A stretch of DNA of 44,656 bases from Priapulus caudatus (GCF_000485595.1 NW_014577547.1:23011-67666); one strand, 5' to 3'; numbered from the stretch's first letter, positions 33,901 through 44,281 are shown. Numbers and translations: made by a program. The notes: generated by a model from the letters alone, not told the origin.

Positions 33901-34606
33901 GCTAGTACACTGCTACCATAATTATATTTATATTGATGTAAATGACATTGGTTTTATTGGGGGCCCAATATAGAGATAGAGACCAAAACCAATGTGCCTA
34001 ACCCTAACCCTAACCCTAACCCATTATATTGATATAATATTATCTTTATATTGATGTAAATGACATTGGTTTTATTGAGACCCATGTTCTCTATCCTTGA
34101 ACCCATTAGGCCTACTTTAGATAATAGATTAGTCATTACATCAATACATGATGCTATTAAGTCTCTACTCTAAATTACCTTTCCAAATTTGTAGCGGTTT
34201 TGCTCTTGCGACTTGCCCGTGACCGTGTATTTCTACCGTATTCGTTATAAATATTTAGCGAGTACTTTAATCCTGTTCACTTTAGTCCGACTCCTAGTTT
34301 TGTTTAGGGACGACTCTACTCTCTAGTCTAGCCCGACCAGGCTGTGCGACGGATTGTCTATACAACACGGTATTCTAACCCTAGCAATACCGTTTCTTGG
34401 AGCTACTCTCTAGTCTAAATTACCTGGATTAATCGGGTCTGAAATCTCGTCTTTTCCTCATTTGTAAATTCAGGAGTTCTGCTTATGTGGTCATCCAGTT
34501 CGTCTTTTACTATTCGCATGATAGAATTTACAGTATCTTTATTTGCTGATAGCCGGTTTTGTGTATTTTCTCCAAAATGTTCACTATGTGTACTCGGAGA
34601 TTCCAT
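26843..34606 (-). CDS. NSL1: NSL1-like kinetochore protein (MIS12 complex), five exons
   Basis: Exons, in transcript order: 34606-34424, 29748-29697, 29406-29255, 28509-28375, 27040-26843. They join in phase with GT-AG introns to 720 nt, 239 aa. NSL1 is a coiled-coil subunit of the MIS12 complex that links the inner kinetochore to NDC80. Support: an N-terminal helix (about residues 15-61, NRLSANKDTVNSIMRIVKDE...) placed like the SKRAVTEM helix of vertebrate NSL1; KRKVFP at 106-111 against KRKQYP; a helix at about 158-195 ending TALRMHHS against VLRMQPV; and a basic C-terminus with SHRYNTRRS, where the human protein has KWYPLRPKK. Human NSL1 is 281 aa. The start codon is in AAAATGG context. 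Similarity is low overall, so the gene model is firmer than the name. No AATAAA was seen just past the stop. Confidence 0.7.
27078..27560. repeat. Dispersed repeat with (TCCG)n / 16-bp minisatellite head
   Basis: AGCTCATCTGACATAGTCAG opens with a short hairpin. Then 27131-27211 repeats GGTCGTCCGTCCGTCC at a 16-bp period, followed by GTCAACAGTTGGGCACAAAT and two blocks of GGGTCAAAGGTCAAAGGTCA type. I remember similar arrangements as dispersed repeats in invertebrate genomes, but cannot assign a class. Lies in NSL1 intron 4. Confidence 0.6.
27739..27817. repeat. C-rich tract, G-quadruplex-prone on the minus strand
   Basis: About 79 bases of C runs (three to six long) separated by A, T or G. 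On the minus strand, which is the NSL1 transcript strand, this is a dense series of G3-G6 runs within intron 4. Confidence 0.85.
28375..28509 (-). CDS. NSL1: NSL1-like exon 4
   Basis: Acceptor ATATCTAG before GACAAGATGG, donor AAG|GTAATT. 45 codons, phase 0 both ends; acidic linker then helix IERLRDAAEKMQRLMK. Confidence 0.8.
28818..29202. repeat. hAT-type MITE in NSL1 intron 3
   Basis: Ends CAGTGGTGGGCAAACTTTTC and GTTTGCCCACCCCTG form the inverted termini typical of hAT elements, with internal GGGCTGCA / GGGCCGCA words. TCTAATC occurs just outside on the left (28811-28817) and two bases outside on the right (29205-29211), compatible with a worn 8-bp target duplication. 385 bp, no transposase. 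Confidence 0.82.
29255..29406 (-). CDS. NSL1: NSL1-like exon 3
   Basis: Acceptor GGGTTGTCAG before TGGGGCAGC, donor CTG|GTGAGT. Carries CPPCDVDSCVVAVAFKRKVF, the most NSL1-like stretch with KRK-x-FP. Confidence 0.8.
29697..29748 (-). CDS. NSL1: NSL1-like exon 2 (52-nt microexon)
   Basis: Acceptor TTAATTTCAG before ATTTACCAGG, donor ACG|GTAGGT. 17 codons plus one base, encoding IYQESLLKSLQLSDESN. It joins exon 1 in phase 0 and exon 3 in phase 1. Confidence 0.75.
30219..30473. repeat. Foldback element, family 2, copy 2
   Basis: Same termini (AGGGTCTATGTCCCCCAGGG) and internal GGTCCGGTATACCGG pairs as the other two copies. Flanks show ATTACT on both sides (30207-30212, 30474-30479), within a 12-base frame that matches at 9 of 12 positions. 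In NSL1 intron 1. Confidence 0.85.
30920..31000. repeat. (AC)n plus CCTCCGC...GCGGAGG hairpin
   Basis: (AC)n at 30919-30949 is followed by TTACCTCCGCTCCACTCCAT and GGCGGAGGTAATAA. This abuts the 3' end of the LINE remnant, suggesting that the hairpin is the 3' terminus of a LINE/SINE family. Related copies lie at 5926 and 13012. Confidence 0.55.
31004..32513 (-). pseudogene. Non-LTR retrotransposon remnant (CR1/L2 type): 2A-like peptide, PHD finger, endonuclease
   Basis: Read on the minus strand. An N-terminal hydrophobic stretch leads into LAGDIKINPGP (about 32461-32429), a 2A-like motif. Next come cysteines of a PHD-type zinc finger (CRTC, ELC, then after a frameshift near 32340-32351 HIRC and WYCPQC). 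After a second frameshift near 31980 there is an APE-type endonuclease core (VLVIGESKIDD, YRLYRRDRDSRG, FLGDLNFN). A third shift near 31395 leads to LVASVMRMTLKP. The reverse transcriptase core is missing: endonuclease C-terminal sequence passes near 31261 straight to a C-terminal RT-ORF tail (YGANLWNELPQ). Dead element; same strand as NSL1, in its intron 1. Confidence 0.85.
32545..32690. repeat. Palindromic repeat with GAGAGCTC hairpin
   Basis: 19-bp arms (ATTACGAGAGCTCTTTTTT at 32581 and its complement ending at 32630). Outside it, GGTGGCGCCAGCCTAAAAAA and GGGAGCT words recur at about 33760-33880, so the two sites look like members of one small repeat family. Confidence 0.55.
33745..33880. 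repeat. GGGAGCGA / TCGCTCCCG repeat
   Basis: Contains ACGGGAGCGAAATCGCTCGC and CGCTCTCGTAATT, ending TTTTTTTCGCTGGGTGGCGC. This is a reverse-complement relative of the 32545-32690 element. Confidence 0.45.
33927..34077. repeat. 33-bp direct repeats around an interstitial telomere-like run
   Basis: TTTATATTGATGTAAATGAC followed by ATTGGTTTTATTG occurs at 33927-33959 and 34045-34077. Between them, (CCCTAA)4 lies at 33997-34022. In NSL1 intron 1. Confidence 0.85.
34424..34606 (-). CDS. NSL1: NSL1-like exon 1
   Basis: 61 codons from ATG at 34606-34604 to CAG|GTAATT. Encodes an acidic N-terminus and the first helix; 4.7 kb upstream of exon 2. An upstream in-frame ATG (34660) would add 18 residues but has a poorer context. 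Confidence 0.7.
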
Positions 34607-35833
34607 TTTGAATGTCCCGGTGACTGCCAAGTTCCGCCATCTATTGGGAAAATGCGGCATTGAATCGAGTATCTACATTACTTTAGCATCTATGCTTTAG
34701 CTGATAAGATATTTATTGTAGATCATAAAGATTATTACTATGTTACATTTGCAATATTAAGTACTTGCTTATTACAACCAGTAAAGCAATTATCTATATA
34801 ACTCATAATGCTGGTGATTTATTATAATTGTTACCTAATTATTTGTTGTAGGGCCTGCTTGTAATAACCTATTATTATAATACGCGTGCGCGCGTACGCG
34901 CGCGCGTGTGTTCAGTAAGAGCGTAGCTAATTAACCCATTTTTCCTGGAGGGGGCAAAGCCATGTGCATGGTGTGTTCTGAACTTCTGGGAAGGGTATAC
35001 CGCGTCTTAAAAAACACAAAGCACTGAGTCTTCAAAACACTAGGAATTAGTCATTTCAATGTATGGTCATACAAAGATTGGATCGTGAATTTGTATCAAT
35101 AATGGGGTTTACGTATATCTTATATATCAATGACAGTGGAATTTTTTTAGTTTTTAATAATTTTTTTCGCGCGCAATTGATAACTTATATATGAAAAAAA
35201 TTATTAAAAATATGTCCATTATATTATGCTGTAAAAAATAATTACATTCCCTCCTTATTCAGCACCGGTGTTTGATTTTGTTTGTTTTAGTATTGGGTAC
35301 GTGTACAATATACAAACACTGTTTCAGCGTGATAACTAATGCCCATGGTTCATCATAAGAATCATTTCGTATTCTGTTGATCGAATTTATTGAACTGGGG
35401 TACATATCTTGGCCATGATTTCTCACTGTTTCTGTACGCGATAAAATTAACAGACAGGCTATTCGTTTCGTATAGTAAACACAATTAAATGAGTATTTTC
35501 AGTGGACGCGTGAGATATAAGTTCTAGGATATCCATATACGAAAGTTAATATTGGGCAAACTGGCTTTTCAGATGGTTAGGGTTAGGGCGCCTTTGAAAA
35601 ACTTGTGAAAGGTCTGCGATTCGAATCGTGTCTTTGTTGCTATAGCTGCTTTATTCCGATTGGCGTTATCGTGCTCGATCAAATGCGAGGTGAAAAACAC
35701 ATTACAAAAATCAGAATTCCAGTGTGCATTATAAAATGCAGGTGATATGCTATGATATGATATGATGTGTGTGCATGTGAAAGGGTTAATATATAATATT
35801 TACAAAATATTCTTATTAGCTGCATTTAATAAA

Positions 35834-35877
35834 ATCAGGAGTGAATAATAATAGATCTTTTATTATTCACTCCTGAT
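35834..35877. repeat. 44-bp palindrome, ATCAGGAG family
   Basis: ATCAGGAGTGAATAATAA, an 8-nt centre (TAGATCTT), then its exact complement ending CTCCTGAT. Shares its ends with the 36448-36555 element. Confidence 0.8.
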
Positions 35878-36447
35878 ATATAATAATATTTAGTATAAGA
35901 TATATTTGTAAGTTTACGGGGGTTTGAGATAAATGGAAAAACTTTGTTGGATCAATAGATACGCCTTTCATGCCGATCATATTGCGTAATATATGCTGCG
36001 ATTAGCTACACATAGGGTTCTAAAACAGTAAAACACCCAAACAATAACCCCTATAATGAGGGTCCCGACTACGCATTTTGTTGCAAGTTTTATTAGCATG
36101 GAAATAAAAGACCATGAACATGATATTAGTCAGAATATATACATTTGTATTACACAATATTTTTATTATAAAGTGTAAAAACAAATTAAGGACATGCTGT
36201 AGAGCTAACTACGTTTAGGTACCGTGAGGTAGACGGTGGTAAAGTTGACGAAGTTGGTACTATTAGTCGTCGTGCACGTGTTCAATTTTATCTCTCTAGT
36301 ATCTCTCTATAGGTTGTGTAGGTGGTTTATGTATTGCAGTATTAGATAGGCTAGAGTGCTTGCTAGAGAGCAAGAAAATGGCAAACAATTTCTCTGTGAC
36401 GAATTATGGACATCACTGCTAAAGTTATACGTATGACGTGATATAAT

Positions 36448-36555
36448 ATCAGGAGCGTATAATGACAAATTTGTCATATATACATATTTGGCGTATACGT
36501 ATACGTATTTGGCATATATACGTATAAGGCGTATTTGTCATTATACGCTCCTGAT
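36448..36555. repeat. 108-bp palindrome, ATCAGGAG family
   Basis: ATCAGGAGCGTATAATGACA begins the left arm and the complement ends at 36555. The interior is GTATACGTATAC-type alternating sequence. A single-ended relative (ATCAGGAGTTAATGAGACAA, then CGTATACGTATACG) lies at about 37947. Confidence 0.8.
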
Positions 36556-36846
36556 AATATCAAGCTATTTTTTCTTACAAGCGAACAAGACGATCGTCGT
36601 CTGATGAGCTGTCGATTTGTTTTAGTAGAGAATTTTGTCGCACGGTGGCGACACACTAGAGTGTTTGTTTCCTGGCTGGGCTGCGGCTGTGGGGAGTTTA
36701 TCGATATTTTTCCAGTGAAAATTTTCATCAAAATGCTGCTGAAACGTGAACATCTTTAAAACGACACGTCGAAGAGTGTTGTACAGTATTCAGAAGACGC
36801 TTTATGGTTCATCTCCGTGACTGTTGTGACACAGAACAGTGCGAAA

Positions 36847-37197
36847 ATGGTGGTGTTTAACGGAGTTCTTAAGCTGAAAGTGATAGCAGCCGAAGATCTG
36901 AAACCGACAGACTTCTCTACAAGACATCAGATTGCTGGCTTGAGCAAAGATAAACTATCAACGATTGACCCTTATATTTCGGTCGACATAGACGAAATAC
37001 ACGTTGCGAGAACGACGTCTCGACCCAAGACCTTCTCACCAGTATGGAACGAGGATTTTTCGACAGACGTCCAAAATGGACAAAATTTAGGACTGACTGT
37101 GTTTCACGACGCCGTAATGCCTCCAGATGATTTTGTGGCGAACGCCACAATATCGTTTGACGATATAAGTCAAAAACCAGCCGCAGCAGATATATGG
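36847..37197 (+). CDS. PRKCE: Novel protein kinase C (epsilon/eta type), first coding exon: C2 domain
   Basis: 117 codons, [20 protein letters not shown] through PAAADIW, then donor TGG|GTAGGT at 37198. This is the N-terminal C2 domain of calcium-independent novel PKCs. The opening MVVFNG-L-K-K pattern, DPYISVDID, the phenylalanine/histidine/aspartate block [15 protein letters not shown], and the acidic-tryptophan end (DIW, as in EDWIDLEP) all follow the epsilon/eta family. The C2 domain binds membranes and anchoring proteins, while the C1 and kinase domains must lie on later exons. I saw none in the remaining 7.4 kb, consistent with a long first intron. Start chosen at the second ATG (AAAATGG context, family MVVFNG start); an upstream in-frame ATG at 36817 would add ten residues. 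Epsilon and eta cannot be separated from this exon. Confidence 0.92.
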
Positions 37198-37350
37198 GTA
37201 GGTTTACTTGCCATTGTTTGCTATCAAAAATTAGTAAAATTACTTTAGAACGTATTGGGGTGGGAGAGTCACCAAATGCAATATTAGCAAACAACGACAA
37301 TAACAATTAACACAACTGACATTGGATGACATCGACACCGTGCACGCACA

Positions 37351-37797
37351 GTAGGCCTGTTGTGCCCAAACTTGGAATCTTGCACAAACTTGGAATTTCA
37401 GCGCATCCGCAGTTTGGGCAATCAATCTTGAGATTGGGCAAACAGAGGTAAACAGAGCTACATGTCAGACACAAACATATGATTATTAGGATTTCAAATG
37501 TTATATCATAACTATATAATTATAAGGTCGTATACTTTCTTTCCTCAATGTGTTTGGCACCTTTGTATAAATAATTGGATAAATATGAGATAAATCTCTA
37601 AATCTCTCTCTAATAGTTTGCACCACGCACGCCACACACTCGCTATGAGTATGAGCGGTTGTTGAATCACCGACTGTTTTCAGTTTGCCCAATCTTGAGA
37701 TTGGTTAGCCAAACTAGGGAATCCGCAGTTTGGGCAGCACAATCATTGCACAATCTCGAGATTGTGCAGATTCCAAGTTTGGGTACGACAGGCCTAC
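37351..37797. repeat. TIR element in PKC intron 1, TAGGCCTG ends
   Basis: GTAGGCCTGTTGTGCCCAAA (37351) is the inverted partner of TTTGGGTACGACAGGCCTAC (ends 37797). Sub-terminal small palindromes CCAATCTTGAGATTGG and CACAATCTCGAGATTGTG occur. The dinucleotide TA stands at both borders if the TIR is taken as GGCCTGT. About 447 bp, non-coding. Confidence 0.75.
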
Positions 37798-38338
37798 GTA
37801 AAGTACATAATATTTTCACATCATTTTAATCGATCTCTCAGAAAGTTGAGCACTTGAAATTGCCATGACGGGTGGGGAGGGGTGTCCTTGTGCAAATCTT
37901 GCAAACTTCTTGAAACATTCCACACTATGCAGACACACCATAAATATCAGGAGTTAATGAGACAAACATACGCACACGTATACGTATACGTACCCTACGT
38001 GTTGGGATCTACATATTTGTACACGTATATGCACACGTACACACACCCATACATGTTTGTATGTGTATGTTTGTACAAAAGTAGCAAGGTCTAACAAAAT
38101 AAATAAGTTAATTTAACATGTCTGTTGCATTTAGCTTTCGAGAAAATCAATGTGCATATCATGTCTGTTTTTAATTTCATGTACATAGATTTACACTGTA
38201 TATGATGTACGTCTACATACATGTGTAGTGTATGGCTGTACTATTTTACTGTAAGTACAACATTATGTGTGTACATGTGCATATATGACCCTAATGTACT
38301 GTTAATTATATATACAGCCTGGTATGCATACTAGAGCT

Positions 38339-38577
38339 CATAGGGTCTATGTCCCCAGGGTACTGCCGGAAGTCCGGTATACCAGGAACGTACCCTGGTA
38401 ACTATCTGATATGGTTACTAAGGGTTAGGGAGTAGGCGTAGGCGACTCCCTAGACTAGTTAGGGGAGTAGGCGAGGTCCGGCATATTAGATTGATAGTAC
38501 CAGGGTACGTTCCGGTATACCGTACCATACCCAGGGTACGTTCTGGCAGTACCCTGGGGGACATAGACCCTCTCAGC
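38339..38577. repeat. Foldback element, family 2, copy 3, with 12-bp target duplication
   Basis: Same ends and GGTATACC inner pairs as copies 1 and 2. CATACTAGAGCT flanks it exactly on both sides (38327-38338, 38578-38589). 239 bp, in PKC intron 1. Confidence 0.92.
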
Positions 38578-38807
38578 CATACTAGAGCTACGATGAAGGT
38601 GCTCACAGTCCATCATAATACAAAATTGAAGTGCACATTGCTATGTCTAGAGTATTGCACAGTGATTTTGTATGCTTCAAATTGATTTCTTACTCAGATC
38701 CTTATGAAAGCATTGAACTGTTAGTATGGGTGTCTATTCATAAAATTGTGGTGCATGGTAGCTTATTCGACTCTTGGGCTACATAATAAGTTTGTATTTA
38801 TTACACA

Positions 38808-39140
38808 CTAGCCTGGTACCCGGCGTTGCTCGTGGAAAAACGCGTAGGAACAACTTTTAAAGCAAATTGAGCCACATATAGTATACTTACTTAATTCTAA
38901 AATATTTTTACCCCCCCCCCCCTTCTTCACCCATACGATCCCCATCAGAAAGGAAAGAGAAGCGTACTGGATTCACAATCTGAAGCCTATCCAGCCACAC
39001 GGACTCAATCTACGGGTAGAGATTCTGGGATGGATAGAAGACAGTAATCACCTCCCCCCCTCCCCACCCACCAGCATGGTATACACGCAAGGCTAATTCT
39101 CAGCCGACACTCTAGGGTAGCAGGTGGCTCGGTTTATCTT
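38808..39140. repeat. Probable transposon fragment (TACCCGGCGTTGCTCG motif)
   Basis: GTACCCGGCGTTGCTCGTGG is, as I recall, a word seen at the ends of dispersed repeats in several animals. It is followed by a C12 run and C-rich patches. ACTTAATTCTA occurs on both sides of the C-rich part. Class unknown. Confidence 0.35.
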
Positions 39141-39605
39141 TTATAACTTTTTTTACTTAATTCTAAGGATAGATTCGTAACAGAGTTCTAAACAAACAAT
39201 AAGCAATATTCTGACAAAAACAGTTCGAACGATTCTATGATTCTGTGTAGTCAAAGCTTCTGGGTATATGACATTGTTATGAAATTGCGCCAAGTTATAC
39301 AAATGAATATGCCGAGCTCTCAGGCTCTCTGGCTTTGCAAGCCTCACCTCGCCTTTTAAATACACAATTGGTGACATCTGTCACGTGTGTCTCTTATCAT
39401 TGAGATTCGCTTTACATCAAAATAATACATGAAAACTAAACTAAACTAAATACATAGGTCAATAAACTAAACCCGTCAATATAGCACAATATCAGTTCAG
39501 TGTCACTTTCAGTTTCATAGTAAAATAATGAGCAGATTTTAAAAAGTAAATATTTTTCCAAACGTATGCCACGGTATGGATATCACCTCATTTTAACCAA
39601 ATTAG

Positions 39606-39800
39606 TTGGTCAATTTAGCAGAGTTCTGCACCAGTGAAGATGACATTGATGACATTATCATGACCATAGATGACATTATCAAAAAGATGAATAGCGTAGC
39701 ACCTGATATTAACAAACTTAATTCTTTATACCATGTAATGTTATACATTAGATCCGAATGTATGTACACAGATAAATTACAATTTAAAAAATACAAATGA
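39606..39800 (+). other. Unassigned 64-codon open frame
   Basis: Encodes a helical-looking acidic/Ile-rich peptide (EDDIDDIIMTIDDIIKKM). The DNA beneath it has short tandem GATGACATT(A/G)AT words, which could create this by chance. No family, and no strong acceptor. Lies in PKC intron 1. Confidence 0.2.
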
Positions 39801-39856
39801 ACGAAAATGAACCACCAAAAGTGTGTGTTGTGCTGCTGTTGAGACTCAACTGACAA

Positions 39857-40663
39857 CTGAGTGCATAATATAAAAATATGTATAAATTTGGCATAGTTTA
39901 ACCTATGGTTTGACCTGGTATTAACAAAGTTTTGGCTTTTGTCTGCTAGATGGCTATATTCGCGGGAATTCGACTCTTCTACTTTTCTGACATCACCCCA
40001 CTGCTAAAATTATCGCCCATATTAAGGCCTATTTATCGTCATTATATCTACACATATGGGTAGATTTAACAAATATGGATAAGCCTATGTTGGTGTTCGA
40101 CACACGGGCTATACGCTGAGATCGGTGGCGTGGACTTGATGCTGACCGCGGCGAAGATTACCGCGTCAGAAAACCAGCCGAGCTACTCTCTTATAATATA
40201 GATGCACACACAAAACTGCTGCATGCATGGCCTACAGATTATGACAGTGCGTATCATTTATTCTGTAGGTTCCCATGATCTCACCACTGTAGTGAATGTA
40301 CCTGTAGGGCCTACATCATATATGTGACCAGTGTATTGTATTGTGTAGGCATATCCTTGCAATGTTGTCCTCTCACAAGGGTCCATATATTATACAATAT
40401 TATTCTTGATAAGATCATAAATTGTCTGGTGGCATACAACTTGGTTTAAAACCACAACTTTAGCTATTTGTTCATCTTACTACTATGCATGTATTTGGCA
40501 TTGTATATCTGTGCTCATGACTCTTTCAACACGTAATAGACTATCAACTGCTGATTTACTGCATGAATATAAACTAAATGGTGATGTCATAACCGAATTT
40601 TATTAAAAAAGTGTAATTATTTAAAAAAATTGTAAAAATTGTTGCTACAAATACAGCGTGCTG

Positions 40664-40715
<52 letters not shown>

Positions 40716-41400
40716 TGTGTGTCTGCAGTGCATGCGTGTGTGCAAGATTGTGCATGTCTGAGCGTGTGTATAGTGTAACGTGTGTGAAGTGTAAAGTATC
40801 TGTAATATAGTTAGCAACATCGATCTATAATAATAAATTGTGGAACCGGCAGCTTATGATATGAGAAAAGAACCATACCTCCATGCGTAAACGTTTTATA
40901 TGCTATGTAGTGTGTTAAAAAAAGCTCCATGAATAGGGGCGCATGACATTTAAAGGATAAACAATGTTCTAAATTATAATATATATGGTTTTCGCATATT
41001 GACAGGTCATGAACGGTTTACAGTCATCGTGATGTAGCTTGCATGTATGCATATAAATGAAACGATCAGTTAGTTTCCTGGCCTTATTAAAATACATGTT
41101 TGAGATTTTGCCAACATAGTACATCATCTTTATATTTTGTTGAAAATATACATTATGATTTTGCACGTCTGTAAAAGCGTTTCTTTCTACACATGTCCTT
41201 CTTCCTCTCTTCCTGTGCCATCCCTGCACACAACACTCCATATTTCCCTTGTCCCGTTTTCACTCCCTCCACATTCGCCACACCATAACCCAGCCCATTG
41301 ACTCACACCAACCTATCCTGCCAAGTGTGCCGAACCTTTAATTAAACTAGTACTCATAGTATTGCAAGCTCAGTTGTATAAAGTAAATGCTTACTTAAGT
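39857..41400. other. PKC intron 1, no exon seen; one GT/GCGT microsatellite
   Basis: AT-rich, with (GT)n(GCGT)n at 40664-40722. No coding segment with PKC features. Confidence 0.5.
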
Positions 41401-41431
41401 AAGGTGTGGCGCTACCGAACGGATGTATCAC

Positions 41432-41472
41432 CAAGAGTAGATAATAACACATTGTGTTATTATCTACTCTTG
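41432..41472. repeat. 41-bp palindrome with 5-bp flanking direct repeats
   Basis: CAAGAGTAGATAATAACACA, a single T, and the exact complement. ATCAC stands on both sides (41427-41431, 41473-41477). Sister of the 11126-11163 palindrome. Confidence 0.8.
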
Positions 41473-41793
41473 ATCACGCACGCAAGCTTGCCATCCAATA
41501 CCACGTAGATGCAAAATGTGCATGTATATATGGCTGCACTATAAGCATAACTCCATGAAAAACCAAATGTTTTCGTGTATTGGTACCGAATAAAAATTGG
41601 CAAAGATATTCGCTGACCAGTACATATATATATATGCTCGTTTTAAAGGCCGTGGATTGGCATTGCAGTCAATCAGTGATAGCTGGAGTCATTCAGGGGT
41701 TGTGTTGGTGAACATGTCCAAGTAGGGAGGCTGTGGGGTGGGTGCGTGTTGATAGAGTGGCCCAAGTCCTAAGAATGTTGTTGTTAGTAGTGT

Positions 41794-41801
41794 CTGCGTG
41801 C

Positions 41802-41897
<96 letters not shown>

Positions 41898-41964
41898 CGC
41901 GCGACGTGCGTGCGTGCGTGCGTGTGTGCGTGCGTGCGTGCGTGCGTGTGTGTGCGTACATGGT
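41794..41964. repeat. (GT)n array with GCGT edges
   Basis: Pure (GT)n from about 41806 to 41896, flanked by GCGT repeats. Cys/Val frames are repeat artefacts. Confidence 0.95.
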
Positions 41965-43115
41965 CATGCGTACATGCGTGCGTTTCTGGTTGGTAGAAAA
42001 CTCGTATGTTTTGTGGAAAGATTGTTATGGTCCAGGTTGGAAGATGCTACTAGTATAAATACGTTTAAGACACTACAAGTAGTTTGGAAGTTTGGCAAGG
42101 TTATGATTCAGGTATTTATTTATTATTATTTTGACTCAAGTCATCTTTAAGTTGCATTGAGTACTCTAATCATATATCACAGGCATTTTCTGGAATAAGG
42201 CCTTTATTAACAAATTTTATACACGTTGTTCGTGCTTGCTTTGAAATTAGCATTCTTGTGCTTGAGAGTAACTGCCCGCATCGCTGGTCATACGTACAGC
42301 TGTAACACCTTGAGAGTCAGACCAAGAGACACATCACATCACATCCCTCCAGTCCCTTTCTCCGTGATAGAAATTACGGCTCAACAGTAATTTACTGCAC
42401 TATTGCCTGGGTTGCCATGGAAACAGGGAAGTGTGCAGCCTCAGCCATGTAGAGATCTAGATGTACTGCTTACATTTTTGGCCTGCTGTGTAGAAATTGA
42501 ACTTGTACATTCATACTTGCATGTACATATATATACATCGACCAAGAGTCCATAATAGAAACGTACGTAGATACGTACATACGCACGCATGCATGCACGC
42601 CACATGAACACCCGCACTCGTACATACATTTATACATGTATGTATACATGAATGCACGCACACATGAACGCACGCATACGTACACATGCACGTATATATA
42701 TATACCCATACTTACACCCCCGCACACTGAAACATTATAAATGTGAAATTATTCAACTGCATGATAACACGTGTAGTACTAGATATATATTGTATCAATA
42801 AATATCATATGTGGGCGTGTACATGACAGGAGTTTGTTATACAATCATTTACTATTACTACTACAACAAGTTAACAAGTTATTGAAGTTTACCAATATAT
42901 TAATTGATTTTATTTTTGAGCCCTTTACTGTAAAAAAATTAAGCTAGCCTTAGCAATTCGTCAAATTGTTGACTAAATAATTTTGGTAGTAAATATTTCT
43001 TACTACTGCATTTCTATGTAGAAAGATTCAGAGTAATATTGCATGATGCAGAGCATTTTACACGTTCATCATATCATCATCATATATATATATATATGTT
43101 GATAAGTATGTATAC
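41965..43115. other. PKC intron 1, no gene seen
   Basis: Includes CACGCA/ACGTAC-type low-complexity DNA at about 42560-42715. No exon recognised. Confidence 0.45.
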
Positions 43116-43165
43116 GTACGCAGGCACACACACAACACGCCCGCACGCACGCACGCACGCACGCC

Positions 43166-43197
<32 letters not shown>

Positions 43198-43332
43198 CTC
43201 AAGACACACACACACACACACACACACACCACACGCACGCACGCACGCACGCACGCACACGCGCGCACACGGACGCATGCACATTCGCACCCATACGTGC
43301 ACACACAAGCACCCACGCACGCACACACATAC
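43116..43332. repeat. CACG/CA compound microsatellite
   Basis: (GCAC)n blocks, a (CA)n core (43205-43228) and ACGC repeats. All frames are open because of the repeat. Confidence 0.93.
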
Positions 43333-43815
43333 GCTGTCTCCCTAAGTACTAAGTAGTGCTGCTCCTAGTACTGCAACTAGACAGAAAGTTTCTCTGCGTT
43401 TAGCATCCATATAACGTTTATTGGTGATGTAGACTAGATGTCATACAAATGTTCCGTTGATACTGTACATGTACATAATGCAGTCGTCTGTTTATTAATG
43501 AACGCACGCTGCGCACGTTGGTATATATCACTGTCCGGCAACGTTGTCAGATCCCTCCCGCATACTACTGGTGCCAGATTTGTTACTCTGCATTCGAGAG
43601 TTATTTACAAAAGTTGGTTGTTCGGAGAGGTGATTCATGTTCAGTTCAATGACATCGAATGTTATGCGATAACAAACTACCAAACGATTGTCAGCACTGT
43701 TATAATAGTTTTAAAAACACGAGTTTTGACGATCAAAAATCACGTGAGAAAGTGCATTTGTGTGTGTTTCATGTGTCTGCTAATGTACACGTGTTAACGC
43801 TGTACGCTGTACTGT

Positions 43816-44281
43816 AGCTGGGTTTACGCTATCAACTTTCTGTTAAAAAATTGACGAGGTGATAAACTTTTCAACTAATCGACCGAAAGTCGGCAGTGTA
43901 AGCGTAAAAATTGGGCACTGAAGTGAACTAGTTGATGTCCGCTAGTTGAGAGATTAGAACATGTTCTATTTTCTCAACTTTTGGTCAGCGAGTTGATCAA
44001 CTTTTTGCCAATCAGTCACTCAGATAATAGCACTCCTATGAGGTGTGTCCCTCCACACAGTGGGAGATTATTTGCGCGCGCGTTTTTGCTATCGGCGCCA
44101 CACGGGCTACACCTGGCGCGAATTATCCACATCGCCACGCGAGCACGCTGCGGGTGAAATGTTGAAACGATTGCCGACTCGCGGTCGATAATGTAAATGC
44201 TTTGAACATCTAATAGAAAGGTTGATAGAACGTTGAAAAGTTGATCAACTCGTCGACTTTTCGATAAGTGTAAACCCAGCT
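43816..44281. repeat. 466-bp TIR element, AGCTGGGTTTAC ends
   Basis: AGCTGGGTTTACGCTATC at 43816 pairs with GATAAGTGTAAACCCAGCT ending at 44281 (one mismatch). GTTGATCAACT palindromes recur inside near both halves, as transposase-binding sub-terminal repeats often do. No transposase frame. Superfamily not assigned. Confidence 0.75.

Larger units (their letters stand above)
34607..36846. promoter_or_regulatory. Shared upstream region of two diverging genes
   Basis: About 2.2 kb between the NSL1-like start (minus) and the PKC start (plus). AT-rich, with a CGCG/ACGC alternating patch at 34881-34910 and two palindromic insertions near 35834 and 36448. No TATA box stands out; promoters are inferred only from gene positions. 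Confidence 0.35.

Noticed and set aside
34150-34215. Additional NSL1-like exon ending GGAAAG|GTAATT on the minus strand
   Set aside because: No pyrimidine-rich acceptor upstream, and exon 1 already joins exon 2 in phase without it.
43438-43797. 119-codon open frame near the window end
   Set aside because: No recognisable domain, no splice context, irregular composition; treated as chance.
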